A DNA stretch of 62,000 nt from Adiantum capillus-veneris (Eukaryota > Streptophyta > Polypodiopsida > Polypodiales > Pteridaceae). Position numbers and translations under genes: made by a program. This document shows positions 47,690 through 58,238 of this stretch, in pieces. Location: NCBI GenBank assembly GCA_014529385.2, contig CM043947.1, positions 123,646,891 through 123,708,890 of the forward strand, read 5' to 3'. Each line of letters starts with the position of its first letter. Positions within the stretch are counted from its first letter, which is position 1. The notes beneath the pieces are model-generated. The model saw only the letters and a program-made list of their open reading frames with translations, did no database searches and was not told the origin of the DNA.

Positions 47690-49688
47690 TTCATGCGAAG
47701 GAGGAAGTGGAAACTCTTAAGTTATAGGTGGAAGAGAAGAATGCTAAGATTGTGAAGCTTAAAGATAAGATCTTGCATCTTAAAAATACTCCATTAGGTG
47801 CAAGGTAACATTGTGAGCGGGATGGAAACACACACAGAGCCTCTATAACGACCCGACACACACTCTTGGGAAGATACACACACACTATGGGGCACCACTC
47901 GGCTTAGACAACACACCTGGCCGAGACAGGGAACACACCTCTGGAGTGAGAGGAGAGAGACTATCCACTTGCTCACTCCACACAGACACACACACACACA
48001 CAAAAAACTCAGCTCAAAAGAGGAGAATTTCTGATTTTTAGATACAATTGAGCTTGGGCCAACACCAATGGGGCAAATAGCTCACACAATATGGGTAAAA
48101 TAAGCCAGATACAATCACAAACTAGAGCAGAAACTTCGCTCATAGGAGAAACTTACACTAAAAAACAGCAGGAAAAGAGTGAGGAATTTGGCAAAATGGA
48201 CAGCGCCATCACGTCCGAAACGGCCCAAAACCCCAATCTACAATGTCAAAGTGCTCAAATCCGACCTCGGATGAGCAGTTTACGGCCAAAATAGGCTCCA
48301 AAAACACCAAAAACACACCTGCGGCTGTTCCTCCTCTCTTCTCCACGTTTTTTCTGATCTTCTCTCAGTTTTTTCAGTTCCCACACTTAGATTTATTACT
48401 TGGGCACCCTCGGCCTTTTAGATGACCTCAAACGGACCCCGAACAGGCCAAAAACTGACCTCGCAGTGCATAGTTGTCACCTTTTTTGCATCATCCGCAC
48501 ACCTGGCACTCAGCTTTCCCCAATAATGCATCCCGTATCCACGTGAAGTGGCCCCAAAAAAAGATCCTCATGATGAACTTTCTGCATAATTCTCACAAGC
48601 AAACACCCACGTTGTGTCCGTACTTCTCCGCGTGCAAGTATTGACCCCATTCGCCCTCCTGACGCCACTAGATGCCATCTGACGCACCAGCTTACCTCAT
48701 GCCGTCGGCCCGTGGATAGCTTCCTCGAGAAGTTCTACGCGCTACCAACTCCTCATTATTGTAGAAAAAAGACACTAGTACTGGTAATAATGAAAATCGA
48801 TGCACTATGTACATGCTGTCCTACCTGTACACATGTGGGCCCCACATAACCATCTGGCTCTGGAAAATGGGCAATCCTTTATTCCATGCACCATGCATGT
48901 GTATGTACATATGCGCAATTCCTTGCTCCAAAAAACTCCTGACAACGTAAGAGGAGCTTCAATGCCATAGAGACTTTAGCCCCCAAAGGTGGTGCTAGAA
49001 AAAGAAGGGCTACAACTACAAGGTACATTTTGCTATGCTCCAATCCGTGTTTCTATGTTAATGTGTTTGTCCATTCTTGTAGGAATTTTGTAATAATGTT
49101 TTTGTTCATTCTTGTAGGAATTTTATCCAAGAACTATGTGGTGGCCACAGTCAGGAGGATCACATCCATTTGTTAAGTTTGTGTCTCAAGAAAACGGATG
49201 TCGTAGCCCTTCTACGAGCACCAGATGCAAGACATTTAAACAATGTTGTCACAAAGAAGGTGATGCAAAAGTTTTCAAATCTTCTGAGCGATGTTGATGT
49301 ACAAAAGGCTTGTGATGAAGTTAGAATTAGTACTAAGGGATACCTTGCCTTATATGGTATAATCCTTAAGGATAATTTAAGGGAAAGAGGAATTAGTGGG
49401 AATATTTTTCCTATACCACTTAACGCCAATCTTGCTAAGAAGGCCTCGAACAAAGATGTGTACTTTAGAATAGGAGGCTATTTGCACATATAGGAGATAA
49501 TGCCTTCATCCATCTTTACCAAGCGGTCCAAAGGAGTTAAGAAGCGTAGCAATGCAAGCGTAGGTGCAGATAGTATGGACAAGGGATTTCCTTACTCAAT
49601 GTCAAATAATATTTCGGTTGGTTTGAGAAGGCTTCAAATGGCAATGATACATTTTTATGTGTACCACCTATTGGTGAGGCTACAATAA
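47690..49688 (+). pseudogene. Unrecognised gene split by a solo LTR
   Basis: A coding stretch AKEEVETLKL then VEEKNAKIVKLKDKILHLKN at about 47,697-47,805 continues in the same frame after the inserted LTR as RKRSFNAIETLAPKGGARKR (from 48,949), ending at a GTACAT donor near 49,022. After an intron with the acceptor TTGTAG (49,118) the next exon reads DVVALLRAPDARHLNNVVTK, then KACDEVRISTKGYLALYGII and SNKDVYFRIGGYLHI. A TAG at 49,491 is followed in frame by MPSSIFTKRSKGVKKRSNAS. The protein is basic with an N-terminal coiled coil. I do not recognise the family; it resembles the product of a plant mobile element more than a housekeeping enzyme. Confidence 0.45.
47812..48944 (-). mobile_element. 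Solo LTR of the gag-protease element, inverted, 1133 bp
   Basis: Full-length reverse-complement match to the LTR at 46,262-47,400, from TGTGAGCGGGATGG (47,812) to CTCCTGACA (48,944). It has no attached internal region. Flanks AACAT (left) and ACGTA / AACGT (right) give only a near-match 4-5-bp target duplication. It interrupts the reading frame of the surrounding gene. Confidence 0.85.
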
Positions 49689-51600
49689 TGCAGTCTTTTT
49701 TTAATTATGGTTTTTCTTATGTTATTTTGGATATTTTTCAGTGCTAGACTCAAAGTTGGTGTTTGTGCTCAAGCTAGATGAGTGTCAGATTGAAACAGGG
49801 GTTTTATTTTTGCGAGCTTCAATTTCGAGCTTTTGCAATTAAATCTTGTTTTTTGCGCTTTTTTACCCTCATATTAAACAAATGATCTCTACAAATACTA
49901 GTGTGACATGAAAAACTTCTACATGTTTTTTTGTATTCCTTCATTTTCCTAACAATCAACTAAAACATACATAAATCCTTGCTTGTGGCAATGTAAAATC
50001 ATACATACTTTCTATAAACATTAACTCTAACATTAAAAATGTTTAATGAAATCTAGAAGAAAATCACACCATGTAGAATAGAAAAACTCCAAACTTGCCA
50101 TGGTCTCAAAGTAACCAAGCTGATCAACTAAAGAAACCACAAAAACAAAGAAGATTCATAGTAGCATTATGGTATGGAAACATGGAATACCTCCAATCAC
50201 ATAATCAAGTCATGGAAACCATGTATAATTCCTAATCAATTCTTTCTCACACCATTCTGATTAGGTGAACACCACAACAATACAATACTATACATGATTC
50301 TTCATCTAGTACCTTGGCTTAACAACCTGAAATATTTGGAAAGATGGCATAGCCTTTTCAACTTAGCTTTAATGAAAAAAATAAGTCGTTATCGCTCCTT
50401 TGTGACCACTAGTTGATACGATACATGGTCTTACATAGTACTTTTGCATAGCAAACTTGAATGATTTTATGCATGACTCCCTTACGGAATCTCTTCTCCC
50501 CACAAATTTCTCTATGGTTAGTACAACATGACATACACAAAACATCTCTATGACTTTGGCTTAAAAAGGTACATAAATTATCTTTGTGGAAAATATTTTT
50601 AAAATCTTGACTTGCATAGAAAATGTTTTGTCTCAGACCCCTTTACTCACACCCCTTTAACTTTTTGAAACATCATATGTAGAATATAAGACTTCACCTA
50701 GTAACGTTTCTTAGGGCTATGACTTGTCAACACAATAACCTTTACAATAGCTAGCAATTCATTGAGAAGTATACCTTAGCACATCGGTTTGACTATAATC
50801 CACACAACATATTATACTTTAGTCAGCAAGCTTGAATATTTTGCAGCATGTCGTGAAATGTAAAATAACTACTTGACTCTAGTAGAGAAAGTTTATAAAT
50901 CATATGGAAGGACACATTGTGGAATCCATGAAAGAAGGAGTTCAAGAAGATGGTGTGTCTCGTGTGCATACTCCTCTTGGGTGGGTCACCCAAGGAGGAG
51001 GTTCCTAGCTGGTTGCTACAATCTCTCTCCATCATTCCCAGCATGTGGTGCATCAATTAGGTGTCCATGGTGATGCCTACGTGTGGCTCTTAATCGCTGG
51101 TATGCAGCCTTATCTGACCATTTTATGGCTAATATTTGTAAGGGATAAGAACCTCCCCTTGTGGGACCTCTCGTGCGTCAAAAAAAAGATGGTATGTCTC
51201 TCATAATATTTTGAAGTTCACTTCTTTGATGATGAAGATGAAGAAGATGCCACTCACAAGAGTGATTACTCAAGTATTGGTTATATGTCTTTTGAGTTGA
51301 TGTATGTGATGTCAATTGAGGATGAAATTCCCACATGGAATGTATTATCATGGGAGGATGGAATGATCGAGTAGGAAAGATCTTCTTGCTTTCTGCACTA
51401 TCGTACCTATCTTCAAGTGAGGGGATCCTAGGGAGCCTAGGAACTAGCACACTATCATGATTGGACACACATTGACAAGGTTGTACGCATCCATCCTTGA
51501 GTAACAATTGAATAGATGAGCAGAGAGAGAGAGGGTGTACGGGCAGTAGGATGTAGGCACGTTTTAAAAGAGCTTCTCTAGTCTTGATCATATTTTGACA
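49689..51600. other. AT-rich non-coding stretch
   Basis: No gene recognised. A short inverted repeat CTCCTCTTGGGTG-GGT-CACCCAAGGAGGAG lies at 50,971-51,000. The segment around 50,940-51,190 ends in an A-run (CGTGCGTCAAAAAAAAGA), which could be the tail of a retroposed element, but I found no promoter boxes. Confidence 0.35.
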
Positions 51601-51604
51601 CAAG

Positions 51605-52085
51605 CCATTTTTGGGGAGGGAGATCATTTGGGAGACTGCTCTATTGTTTCTTTGTGGATTTCACAAAGCCTTCAATACAGTGCCTAAAGCTAAATTGATG
51701 CATAGATTATAGGAGATGGGATAGTCAAAGAGTTGATTTGGGGGATCGTGGCTCTGTACAAGCCCGGGGTCTTCAGTAAGGATTATCGTATGGTGTCATG
51801 TGCGTGTACAATAGGGGGTTAATGAGTCCAAAAAGGTAGATTTTACAAAGGAGGATACCGTATATAGGGGGTAAAATGGCAATTTTGGTGCATGCAGGTG
51901 ACATCTTCCTAGTAATACTACAAGTCAGTAGTGGGGCATGTACGCACCCCAGAGGGGATTTTTTATTTGGATAACTCCACTATTGGGATGAAACTGGGTT
52001 GCCTGCTATGTCATACACTATTTAGCATATATGGGGATGATTTTGCTAACTACATTGAGAGGGATGGTGACTCCTTCATGCATCA
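51605..52085 (+). pseudogene. LINE reverse-transcriptase fragment, split by a transposon
   Basis: Before the insertion the frame gives HKAFNTVPKAKLMHRL and VKELIWGIVALYK (about 51,660-51,762). After it comes KSVVGHVRTPEGI, then TIGMKLGCLLCHTLFSIYGD and FANYIERDGDS (to about 52,078). These match conserved non-LTR reverse-transcriptase blocks (FVDFxKAFDxV and IGVxQGCPLSPTLFxLYxDE). Only about 130 residues remain, with stops and frame changes, and the catalytic YxDD is not present. The two halves join exactly if the element at 51,763-51,918 and one TACAAG copy are removed. Confidence 0.8.
51763..51918. mobile_element. Inverted-repeat transposon, copy 4, inside a LINE
   Basis: The left end CCCGGGGTCTTCAGTAAGG and interior blocks (GTGTACAATAGGGGG, GATACCGTATATAGGGGG, GTGCATGCAGGTGACATC) match copies 2 and 3. 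The target duplication is TACAAG (51,757-51,762 and 51,919-51,924). The right terminus AGTAATAC is degenerate compared with GTGAATCCCCCGGG. At 156 bp it is far too small to code for a transposase. Confidence 0.75.
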
Positions 52086-52093
52086 TTTGCACA

Positions 52094-52097
<4 letters not shown>

Positions 52098-52136
<39 letters not shown>
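52098..52136 (+). repeat. (CT)n microsatellite
   Basis: Pure CT repeat directly after the LINE fragment; another of similar length lies at 52,810-52,845. Confidence 0.95.
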
Positions 52137-52138
<2 letters not shown>

Positions 52139-52809
52139 CTCTATTGTGCTGCCATGTACAAGGCCTGCGCTCTCTGTCTCCCTCTCTCTCCCTCCCCATA
52201 TCTCTCCTTCGTTTCTTTTGGCCAAAAGACTTCGGCAATTCCTCTAAATCTTACTATGAGGATGCAGATTAGGGAGGCCTACTACTGGCTCCTTCTATAT
52301 ATTCTTCTTCATTATATATACTTGGTGATATTCCTCTCACACTAGCCTTTGGGTTTTCCTTTGGGCTCTAAAAGAGTAGAGAGTATGTAGGTTTCAAACT
52401 CACGTGACTCTCCAAGCCATGATAGGATACATTTCATAACCAACCAAACTCAGAACGCTAAGGTAATCTCTGCCATCTCTTGCAGCAAATGCCACAAACA
52501 CTAGAGGTTTTGACTTGAAGAGGCACGTTTGATTTGAGAAGACCATGAAAGCTAGTTGCAAATGGGTACACGCCAAGAATCTGTCTTGTGTATCCAAATC
52601 TGCCAGTGAAATTTGAGAGAAGGCTGCTCGTGCTATTGAGCTCAAAGGCTGGTGCACGTGTATGAAAGAAAAGGAGGCGGCCATCATCCGCGTACATGCG
52701 GATGATGGGAGGGCTCTTTGCCCTACTATTGTTTTCTCACCAATTCCAACAAAAGAATGCATAGCACGGTTTTGGAAAATCCAATAGCTTATGAAAATCT
52801 TTTGAGATG

Positions 52810-52848
<39 letters not shown>

Positions 52849-52880
52849 AGTTCTATTGTGTCGCCAAGGCTAGCCAAGGG
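52137..52880. other. Non-coding stretch with a CT tract and one palindrome
   Basis: No supported gene. A minus-strand frame near 52,690 reads YADD, but it arises from the palindrome at 52,672-52,716 and has no reverse-transcriptase context. A (CT)n tract lies at 52,810-52,845. Confidence 0.4.
52672..52716. repeat. Palindrome of the CATCCGC/GCGGATG family, isolated copy
   Basis: The core CATCATCCGCGTACATGCGG and its continuation GATGATGGGAGGGCTC form an inverted repeat with the same core as the copies at 54-55 kb. It is about 1.4 kb from the nearest other copy. Confidence 0.7.
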
Positions 52881-52882
52881 CT

Positions 52883-53113
52883 ATGGCAAGTTTGTTAAGG
52901 AGAGGGGGGATGCAGATGAGGGGGGAAAAGTTGAAGATGGAACAGCAGGAGCGTTACAGTAAGATGGAAGAGCAGCAGGAAGAGGACCTGGTGGCGCTAC
53001 TGGAGAAAGAGAGTGTTATGGGCAAGGAGCTGAAGCTATTGCCGCCTGTGGTCAAAGCTTCACTGGGTGCTAGCCCTGCAGCGGCTCCCTCATCACTATT
53101 TGCACATCTTTAA
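52883..53113 (+). CDS. Small hypothetical protein, charged, 76 aa
   Basis: Opens MASLLRRGGMQMRGEKLKME and continues with a glutamine/glutamate-rich helical stretch (SKMEEQQEEDLVALLEKES) and an Ala/Ser/Pro tail. Codon use is GC-richer than its surroundings. No known domain is seen, and no splice signals or homologues were recognised. It could be a fragment of a host exon or of a captured gene; the chance of a random ORF is considerable. Confidence 0.25.
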   Translation: MASLLRRGGMQMRGEKLKMEQQERYSKMEEQQEEDLVALLEKESVMGKELKLLPPVVKASLGASPAAAPSSLFAHL

Positions 53114-54050
53114 AAAAAAGGGGAGGCTCCAAACCTTCCTTTTTTTTCATAGACCTTTACATTTCTCAAGCTGAACTATTATGTTTTATATTACTATAAA
53201 CACCATTGCTTGGGGCACCATGTCGCCGCCCTCACCACCATTGCTCCCTTGCTTGCACTAGCCTGTGCTTTTCCCTCCCTACCAAGCTCCTGCATTCTCT
53301 CCCACGATCAAGTACTTGAATTTCTAAGTGATTGAGAATTATAGAATCACTTTAGCACTCGGACTAGGATTAAGCTCAAGAAGACTGTGAGCCTAGAATT
53401 CAAAGCACAAGATCATCACACAAACATCAAGCATAGAAGTTGGTAATCCCTCCTCATGACCATCATCATGTAGCAACAATTGCAACTCATGATCATCATT
53501 GTACGATGCAATATTGTAGCTCTTTTTGACAACAGGCTGCATTGTAGTAGATTAATGCTATACTTGTCAGTAATTATTAATGACCGCCGGCCCTACATGC
53601 AATAAAAAACTTTTAATTACTACTTTTACAAGGCAGAGGTACTTGCTAATCATGAACCGTCAGGGCGCCAACAATACAATAATGAAAGAGGGTATTTGAA
53701 GTGCTACGTGGAGTGGATTTTTGTTTAATTTGGCGTTGCTCAAATTGGAGACATGCAAAATGTGGCAAAAGTGCACATGGGATGTTGTATTTACAAAACT
53801 AGTTTTGGGTTTACTATTTATATCGATGGATGTGTGTCCCATTACAAGAATAATTTGAGGAGAACCAATGGCTCACAAGTGTGTTAGTACTAGCACTCTC
53901 CTATAAGAAGAGAAAGGCATGTGTTGCATGTGTGTACGCCAATGTTAATTAAAGGTCACGCACACCCAAACATTATATGAAGCGCCTTCAAGATGCAAGC
54001 ATATTTGACTGCATTTGGAGAGATGCCCTCGTTTGTTACTTGTTTAAAAC
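53114..54050. other. Non-coding stretch
   Basis: No gene recognised; AT-rich with several Cys/His-poor short frames only. Confidence 0.35.
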
Positions 54051-54106
54051 ATGGCAGAGCTTCTATCTTACAATACAAACACACAAAAATATAATAAAAC
54101 GGGAGG

Positions 54107-55120
54107 TTGGAGACCTCTATCGTCCGCGCGCACGAAGATGACCGGGGGGCTCCAACCCCCCTCTTTTTTTCAAGTTTGTGTGTATGTCTTTCCAATTGAA
54201 CGGCACTTTTGGGATTTTTGGTTTTTGCAAAACATCAAAAATTTATGATAAATAGTGAAACTCGAGCATTATATTTTTTTATGAAATTGATTAAAAAAAC
54301 CCTAAATTGGATCATTTTATTCTAAATTATTACACCATAAAATGTGAAACATGAACTAGATTATATTTTCTACCTATTTTCAACTATTGTGTCCAATTTT
54401 AATATGATGTAAAAGATATTGAGCTGTATGCTTATCACGTGCACGCGGATGATCAGAGAGCTCAACACCTATTATAAATTTTGCAAAAAAAAAAATGGTG
54501 CCTTAAAAAACTAGTTAAATCTCAACATCATCAACATTTGTCAAAGCTCCTTGATCATCCACGTGCATGCGGATGATTGGAGAGCTATTTATCCACTTTT
54601 TTAGTGATATTATACAAAGAATATATATTTGATAAGATTTTGGGTTGCCTTTTCTCCATCCAATGAAGGTAGAGTGGGTTGTTTTGAAAGTTTTATGCTA
54701 AAACAAAGGAAACCCTGTCCAAATTTTTATGTTTTTTTTACTTCGAATATTTTTTTGGTTTTTGATGAATTTTTATGTCTTGATTGTTTTGATAATATGA
54801 TTTTTACAGTGTATTTGTTGGTGCCTTAAAAAAGAGATTAGTTTCATTACCTACTTTCAATCATTGTGTCAAAATTGGATATACCATAAGAGTTGTTGAG
54901 ATCTCTGATCATCCGCTTGTACGCGGATGATTAGAGACCTCAAACACCTACTATACACAAAACAAAAAAGAGAAATTGATTTAAAGTGTATTTAATGGAG
55001 CCTTGAAAAATAGATTAGTTTTGTTGTCTATTTTAAACTATTTTCCCAAAATTACATAAAACATAAGAGTTGTTGAGCTCTCTGATCATCGGCTTGCAAG
55101 CGGATGACTAGAGAGCTCAA
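54107..55120. repeat. Series of ~48-bp near-perfect palindromes, partly in tandem
   Basis: Five copies lie at 54,107-54,155, 54,419-54,465, 54,544-54,586, 54,896-54,943 and 55,073-55,120. The last has 24-bp arms: TTGAGCTCTCTGATCATC... faces ...GATGACTAGAGAGCTCAA with only three mismatched positions and no loop. All share a CATCCGC / GCGGATGA core. The spacers of the last copies are related to each other (ACACCTA.TAT, then A-rich, then GTGCCTTAAAAAA.TAG and a TTTCAA.TATTGT.CCAA block), so this is a tandem repeat of about 175-180 bases with a palindromic core. Confidence 0.85.
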
Positions 55121-55440
55121 ACACCTATTATCCACTAAGTAATAATGAGAAACGGTGCTTTGGAAAAGTCATGTAAAGTGTATTTGATAAGGTTTTGTTA
55201 CCCACACCAAAATAGTGTTTTATCATCCCGCTACCCAAGGTCTATTGCAATTGCTATGGTGAAACATGAGACCGTCATACTAAATTCCAATGTGACATTG
55301 AGTCCATGGTCCCATGCTCTGAAACATTCACAAAAAAGAAGGTTTAGTAAAGTAGTTCCAACTTCATTACACAATGAAACACATTGGAAATAGGTGAGTA
55401 TACCTGTGAACATGGATTATCAATAAGGCACAATTGGTGT
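55121..55440. other. Non-coding stretch
   Basis: Nothing recognised between the palindrome array and the next tandem array; one 82-codon frame (55145-55393) has no domain. Confidence 0.35.
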
Positions 55441-55469
55441 CAAGGGCCTTTGTTTTGTCCGAGATGAGG

Positions 55470-56310
55470 GGCACGAGAGCATTCTCTTTAGAAAGAATAG
55501 CATAAGACAGACACTAGTTAGAATATTTTCCCTTAGCAATGGGGGGCGAGGAGGATCTACTAGTGTCAAGCAAGCATTCTCTTTAGGGAAAATATAGAAA
55601 AAAAATATTAGTTAGAGTATTTTCCCTTATCTGATCCACATAAAAATAAGCATCTATACCCTGTCGACCTCCATAAATTCACTCACCAAGGGTGTGGTTG
55701 CACCACATGACTTGAAGTAAAAACCCAAAAGGAAGGCACTACAAAACCATTTGAAAGCATCTACGAGTGGAAAGAAAGCATTCTCTTTAAGAAAAATAGT
55801 AAAACATAGGTACTAGTTAGAGTATTTTGGCTTATTAAATCTACATGAACATAAGAATCTATACCCTATGGACCTCCATAAAAAAAATCACAAGAGTTGT
55901 GGTTGCACCCCACGTCTTAAAAAGAAAGCCAAAAGGAAGCTACTACAAAACCTTTTGAAAGCATCTACTAGTGTCAAGAAATCATTCTCTTTAGGAAAAA
56001 GACAAATACTAATTAGAGTATTTTCCCTTATCATATCATTCTCTTTAGGAAAAATAGAAAAAGACAGATACTAATTAGAGTATTTTCCCTTATCATATCC
56101 ACATGAAAATAAGAATCTACACCTTGTGGACCTCCATAATTCAAATCACGAGGTGTGTGGTTGCACCCTACAAAAGGAAGCCACTAGAAAACCTTTTCAA
56201 AGCATCTACTAGTGCCAAGAAAGCATTCTCTTTAGGAAAAATAGGAAAAGACAGCTACTAGTTTAATTATTTTTCCTTATCAAATCCACATAAAAATAAG
56301 AAGTTTTATC
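55470..56310 (+). repeat. Tandem array, units of about 190-215 bases
   Basis: Repeated order of blocks: GCATTCTCTTTAGGAAAAAT, then GACAGATACTA.TTAGAGTA and TTTTCCCTTAT, then CCACATGAAAATAAG.ATCTA and a GGACCTCCATAA block, then TTGCACC and GGAAGCCACTACAAAACC. Copies of the first block lie near 55,478, 55,573, 55,769, 55,984, 56,037 and 56,226; some units are partial. Non-coding. Confidence 0.8.
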
Positions 56311-56621
56311 CCATGGGCCTTCATAACTTAACTCACAAGGGGTGGGTGAGAGCCTTGCCAACGTCCAAGGATCTAAGCCGCACTATGAGCCCTTGAGGGA
56401 TTGGAGGTGTGTTTGGGTAGGAGGGGGGGGATCACTATGTATGAGTTGTGTATTTCGCATGCATTCAAGGACTATTTTGAAAACTCTTTATCTATGAGTT
56501 TTTTACAAAAAAATAGACCCTTTTCATAATCTATAAATGTTATCCCAATTTCATTTTACGGTACCATTTTGTATATAAAAGTTTAAGAAAGAATGAAAAC
56601 AAATAACACCTTCTGCTGCAC

Positions 56622-56770
56622 TCACCTGGTAGTCACATAATTAGTAAGTGACCCCCCTGAGTTTGAGCCCTTGAAAAATGCTTTGTGGAACCATCGCCTC
56701 CACCTTGCATCAAAAAGCCGGGTGGTAGTCCATATTTAGCCCTTGAAAAAAACTTCACAAATAGTTATAG
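56622..56770 (+). mobile_element. Possible second tRNA-derived SINE-like unit
   Basis: A tRNA-like head CACCTGGTAGTCACATAATT with a B-box-like GAGTTTGAGCCC about 30 bases later, followed by a CT-rich body. Only these two boxes support it; no terminal duplications were seen. Confidence 0.3.
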
Positions 56771-58238
56771 TGAAAAATAGGTAGTTGCAAAAAATGGTGT
56801 GGTGGGATTTGTAATACATTAGGTACTATAGTAGGGTGTGGTTATGCTTTCTCGCATGAGGGAGGGTATAGCTTCTATGTCTCGTGAGAACCCATATGTG
56901 AGAACAGAACTTATCCTCATGTCATGAAATACCTGCCACTCCTAAAAATCTTCTGTACACTATGAAACCTTGTCATTTGTCAATGGCCAAAAATGTGGTA
57001 AGTTGTTCTTATCTAGATGGTCCTCTATGTTTCTATCCCTCAACCATATATGAAGATATGGTCGTCAATATTATAAGCATTCCTCAACAGCTAGCCACAT
57101 GGTAGGTTTTGCTCATCTATATGGATGGACATCTACTTTTGTTTTCTCTAGTGATAAATGCCAATTAGTCAATACTATGATATGCTAATTGTTTAGGGAG
57201 GTATGGATGGATATATATTTGATCTTAAGTGGAAAATGCTAAGCTAGGTGCATTTAGTGAGATAGGATCCTTGCGGAGGAGATTATATTAACACAAAGTC
57301 TACATGCCATTTTTTGACTACGCTTGAAGCGCTCATATGATGTGCACATCAAAGAAGAGCTTAATTGCACATATCATGATTTTCAAAAGAGTGAATCTAC
57401 TCAAAAGGTGTTTCTTGCCTACAACCACAAGTATAATTTACATAAATGTGCACATTTTTGGCTTTCAACCCAAGTAAGAAACCAAGGAACACATGGTCAT
57501 ATATCAGCCTTCGACTAACAACCGTAGACCTTACCTTTTTGTTGGGTCAGCCACATAAGGTGTATCCTATTTAATAATGAATCAATTGCAATTTTTAATG
57601 AACTTATCTCTTTTGTGTATGCCATCTATACAATGTTTTTGAAAATAGTAATTATTACCTTTTTGATAGATCAGTCACCTAAACCTGGGTCATTCATCAC
57701 CCAAAAAACGTTACCAAACATTTATCTTCAAAAATGTATTTCCTCGGGGTTGTTACAAGAGTATGAAATTTTTTGTTATAAGTTGGCTCTTGCGTGTATG
57801 CCTTCTATCTAATGTTTTTGGATATTGTAGTGATTCTTGGTTAGTTTCTTACAATATGGTATTATGCATTTTTTCCCACTATCCACTTCAGCATCTTCAC
57901 TTGTATGTCACCCATATGGTTTACCATCCAGTTTTTAGTAAGTGATTCTTGTTGTGACGGAGGCCATATATCAATGTGTATCTTTGATGAAACAAAAAGT
58001 AGTGGCAAAAAGCTCTAAAAAGTAGTATCAATTGCAAAAGCACGAAAATAAAATCTCACAAATAAAATACACTCTGAACAAACAAAGATTAGAAAGGATA
58101 AGTAATACTCTCATGAACGAGGCATTATTTCATTCAACACGTAAAGCTATGAACGAGGATTGTGCACCATCTTTCATTGTGTAGACGGAGAAAGAAATTT
58201 GGTGGCTTGGTGCTATTAAGGTTCCCAAGGAGACCCAT
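56771..58238. other. Non-coding stretch with a local duplication
   Basis: A block containing TGTATGCC.TCTAT..AATGTTTTTG occurs at 57,616 and 57,797 with related flanks. No gene recognised. Confidence 0.35.

Noticed and set aside
47794-48425. Frames on both strands within the inverted solo LTR, and the mirror frames at 42.1-42.9 kb and 46.7-47.6 kb
   Set aside because: The same peptides recur because the LTR is repeated three times; they lie in LTR sequence and contain (GT)n-encoded Cys-Val repeats.
50940-51190. SINE ending in an A-run at 51.18 kb
   Set aside because: There is an A-run and a short hairpin, but no A-box/B-box pair and no target duplication was seen.
52458-52697. Minus-strand YADD motif suggesting reverse transcriptase
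   Set aside because: YADD is produced by the GCGGATGATGG part of the palindrome family. No other reverse-transcriptase block accompanies it, and the real LINE fragment lies upstream on the other strand.
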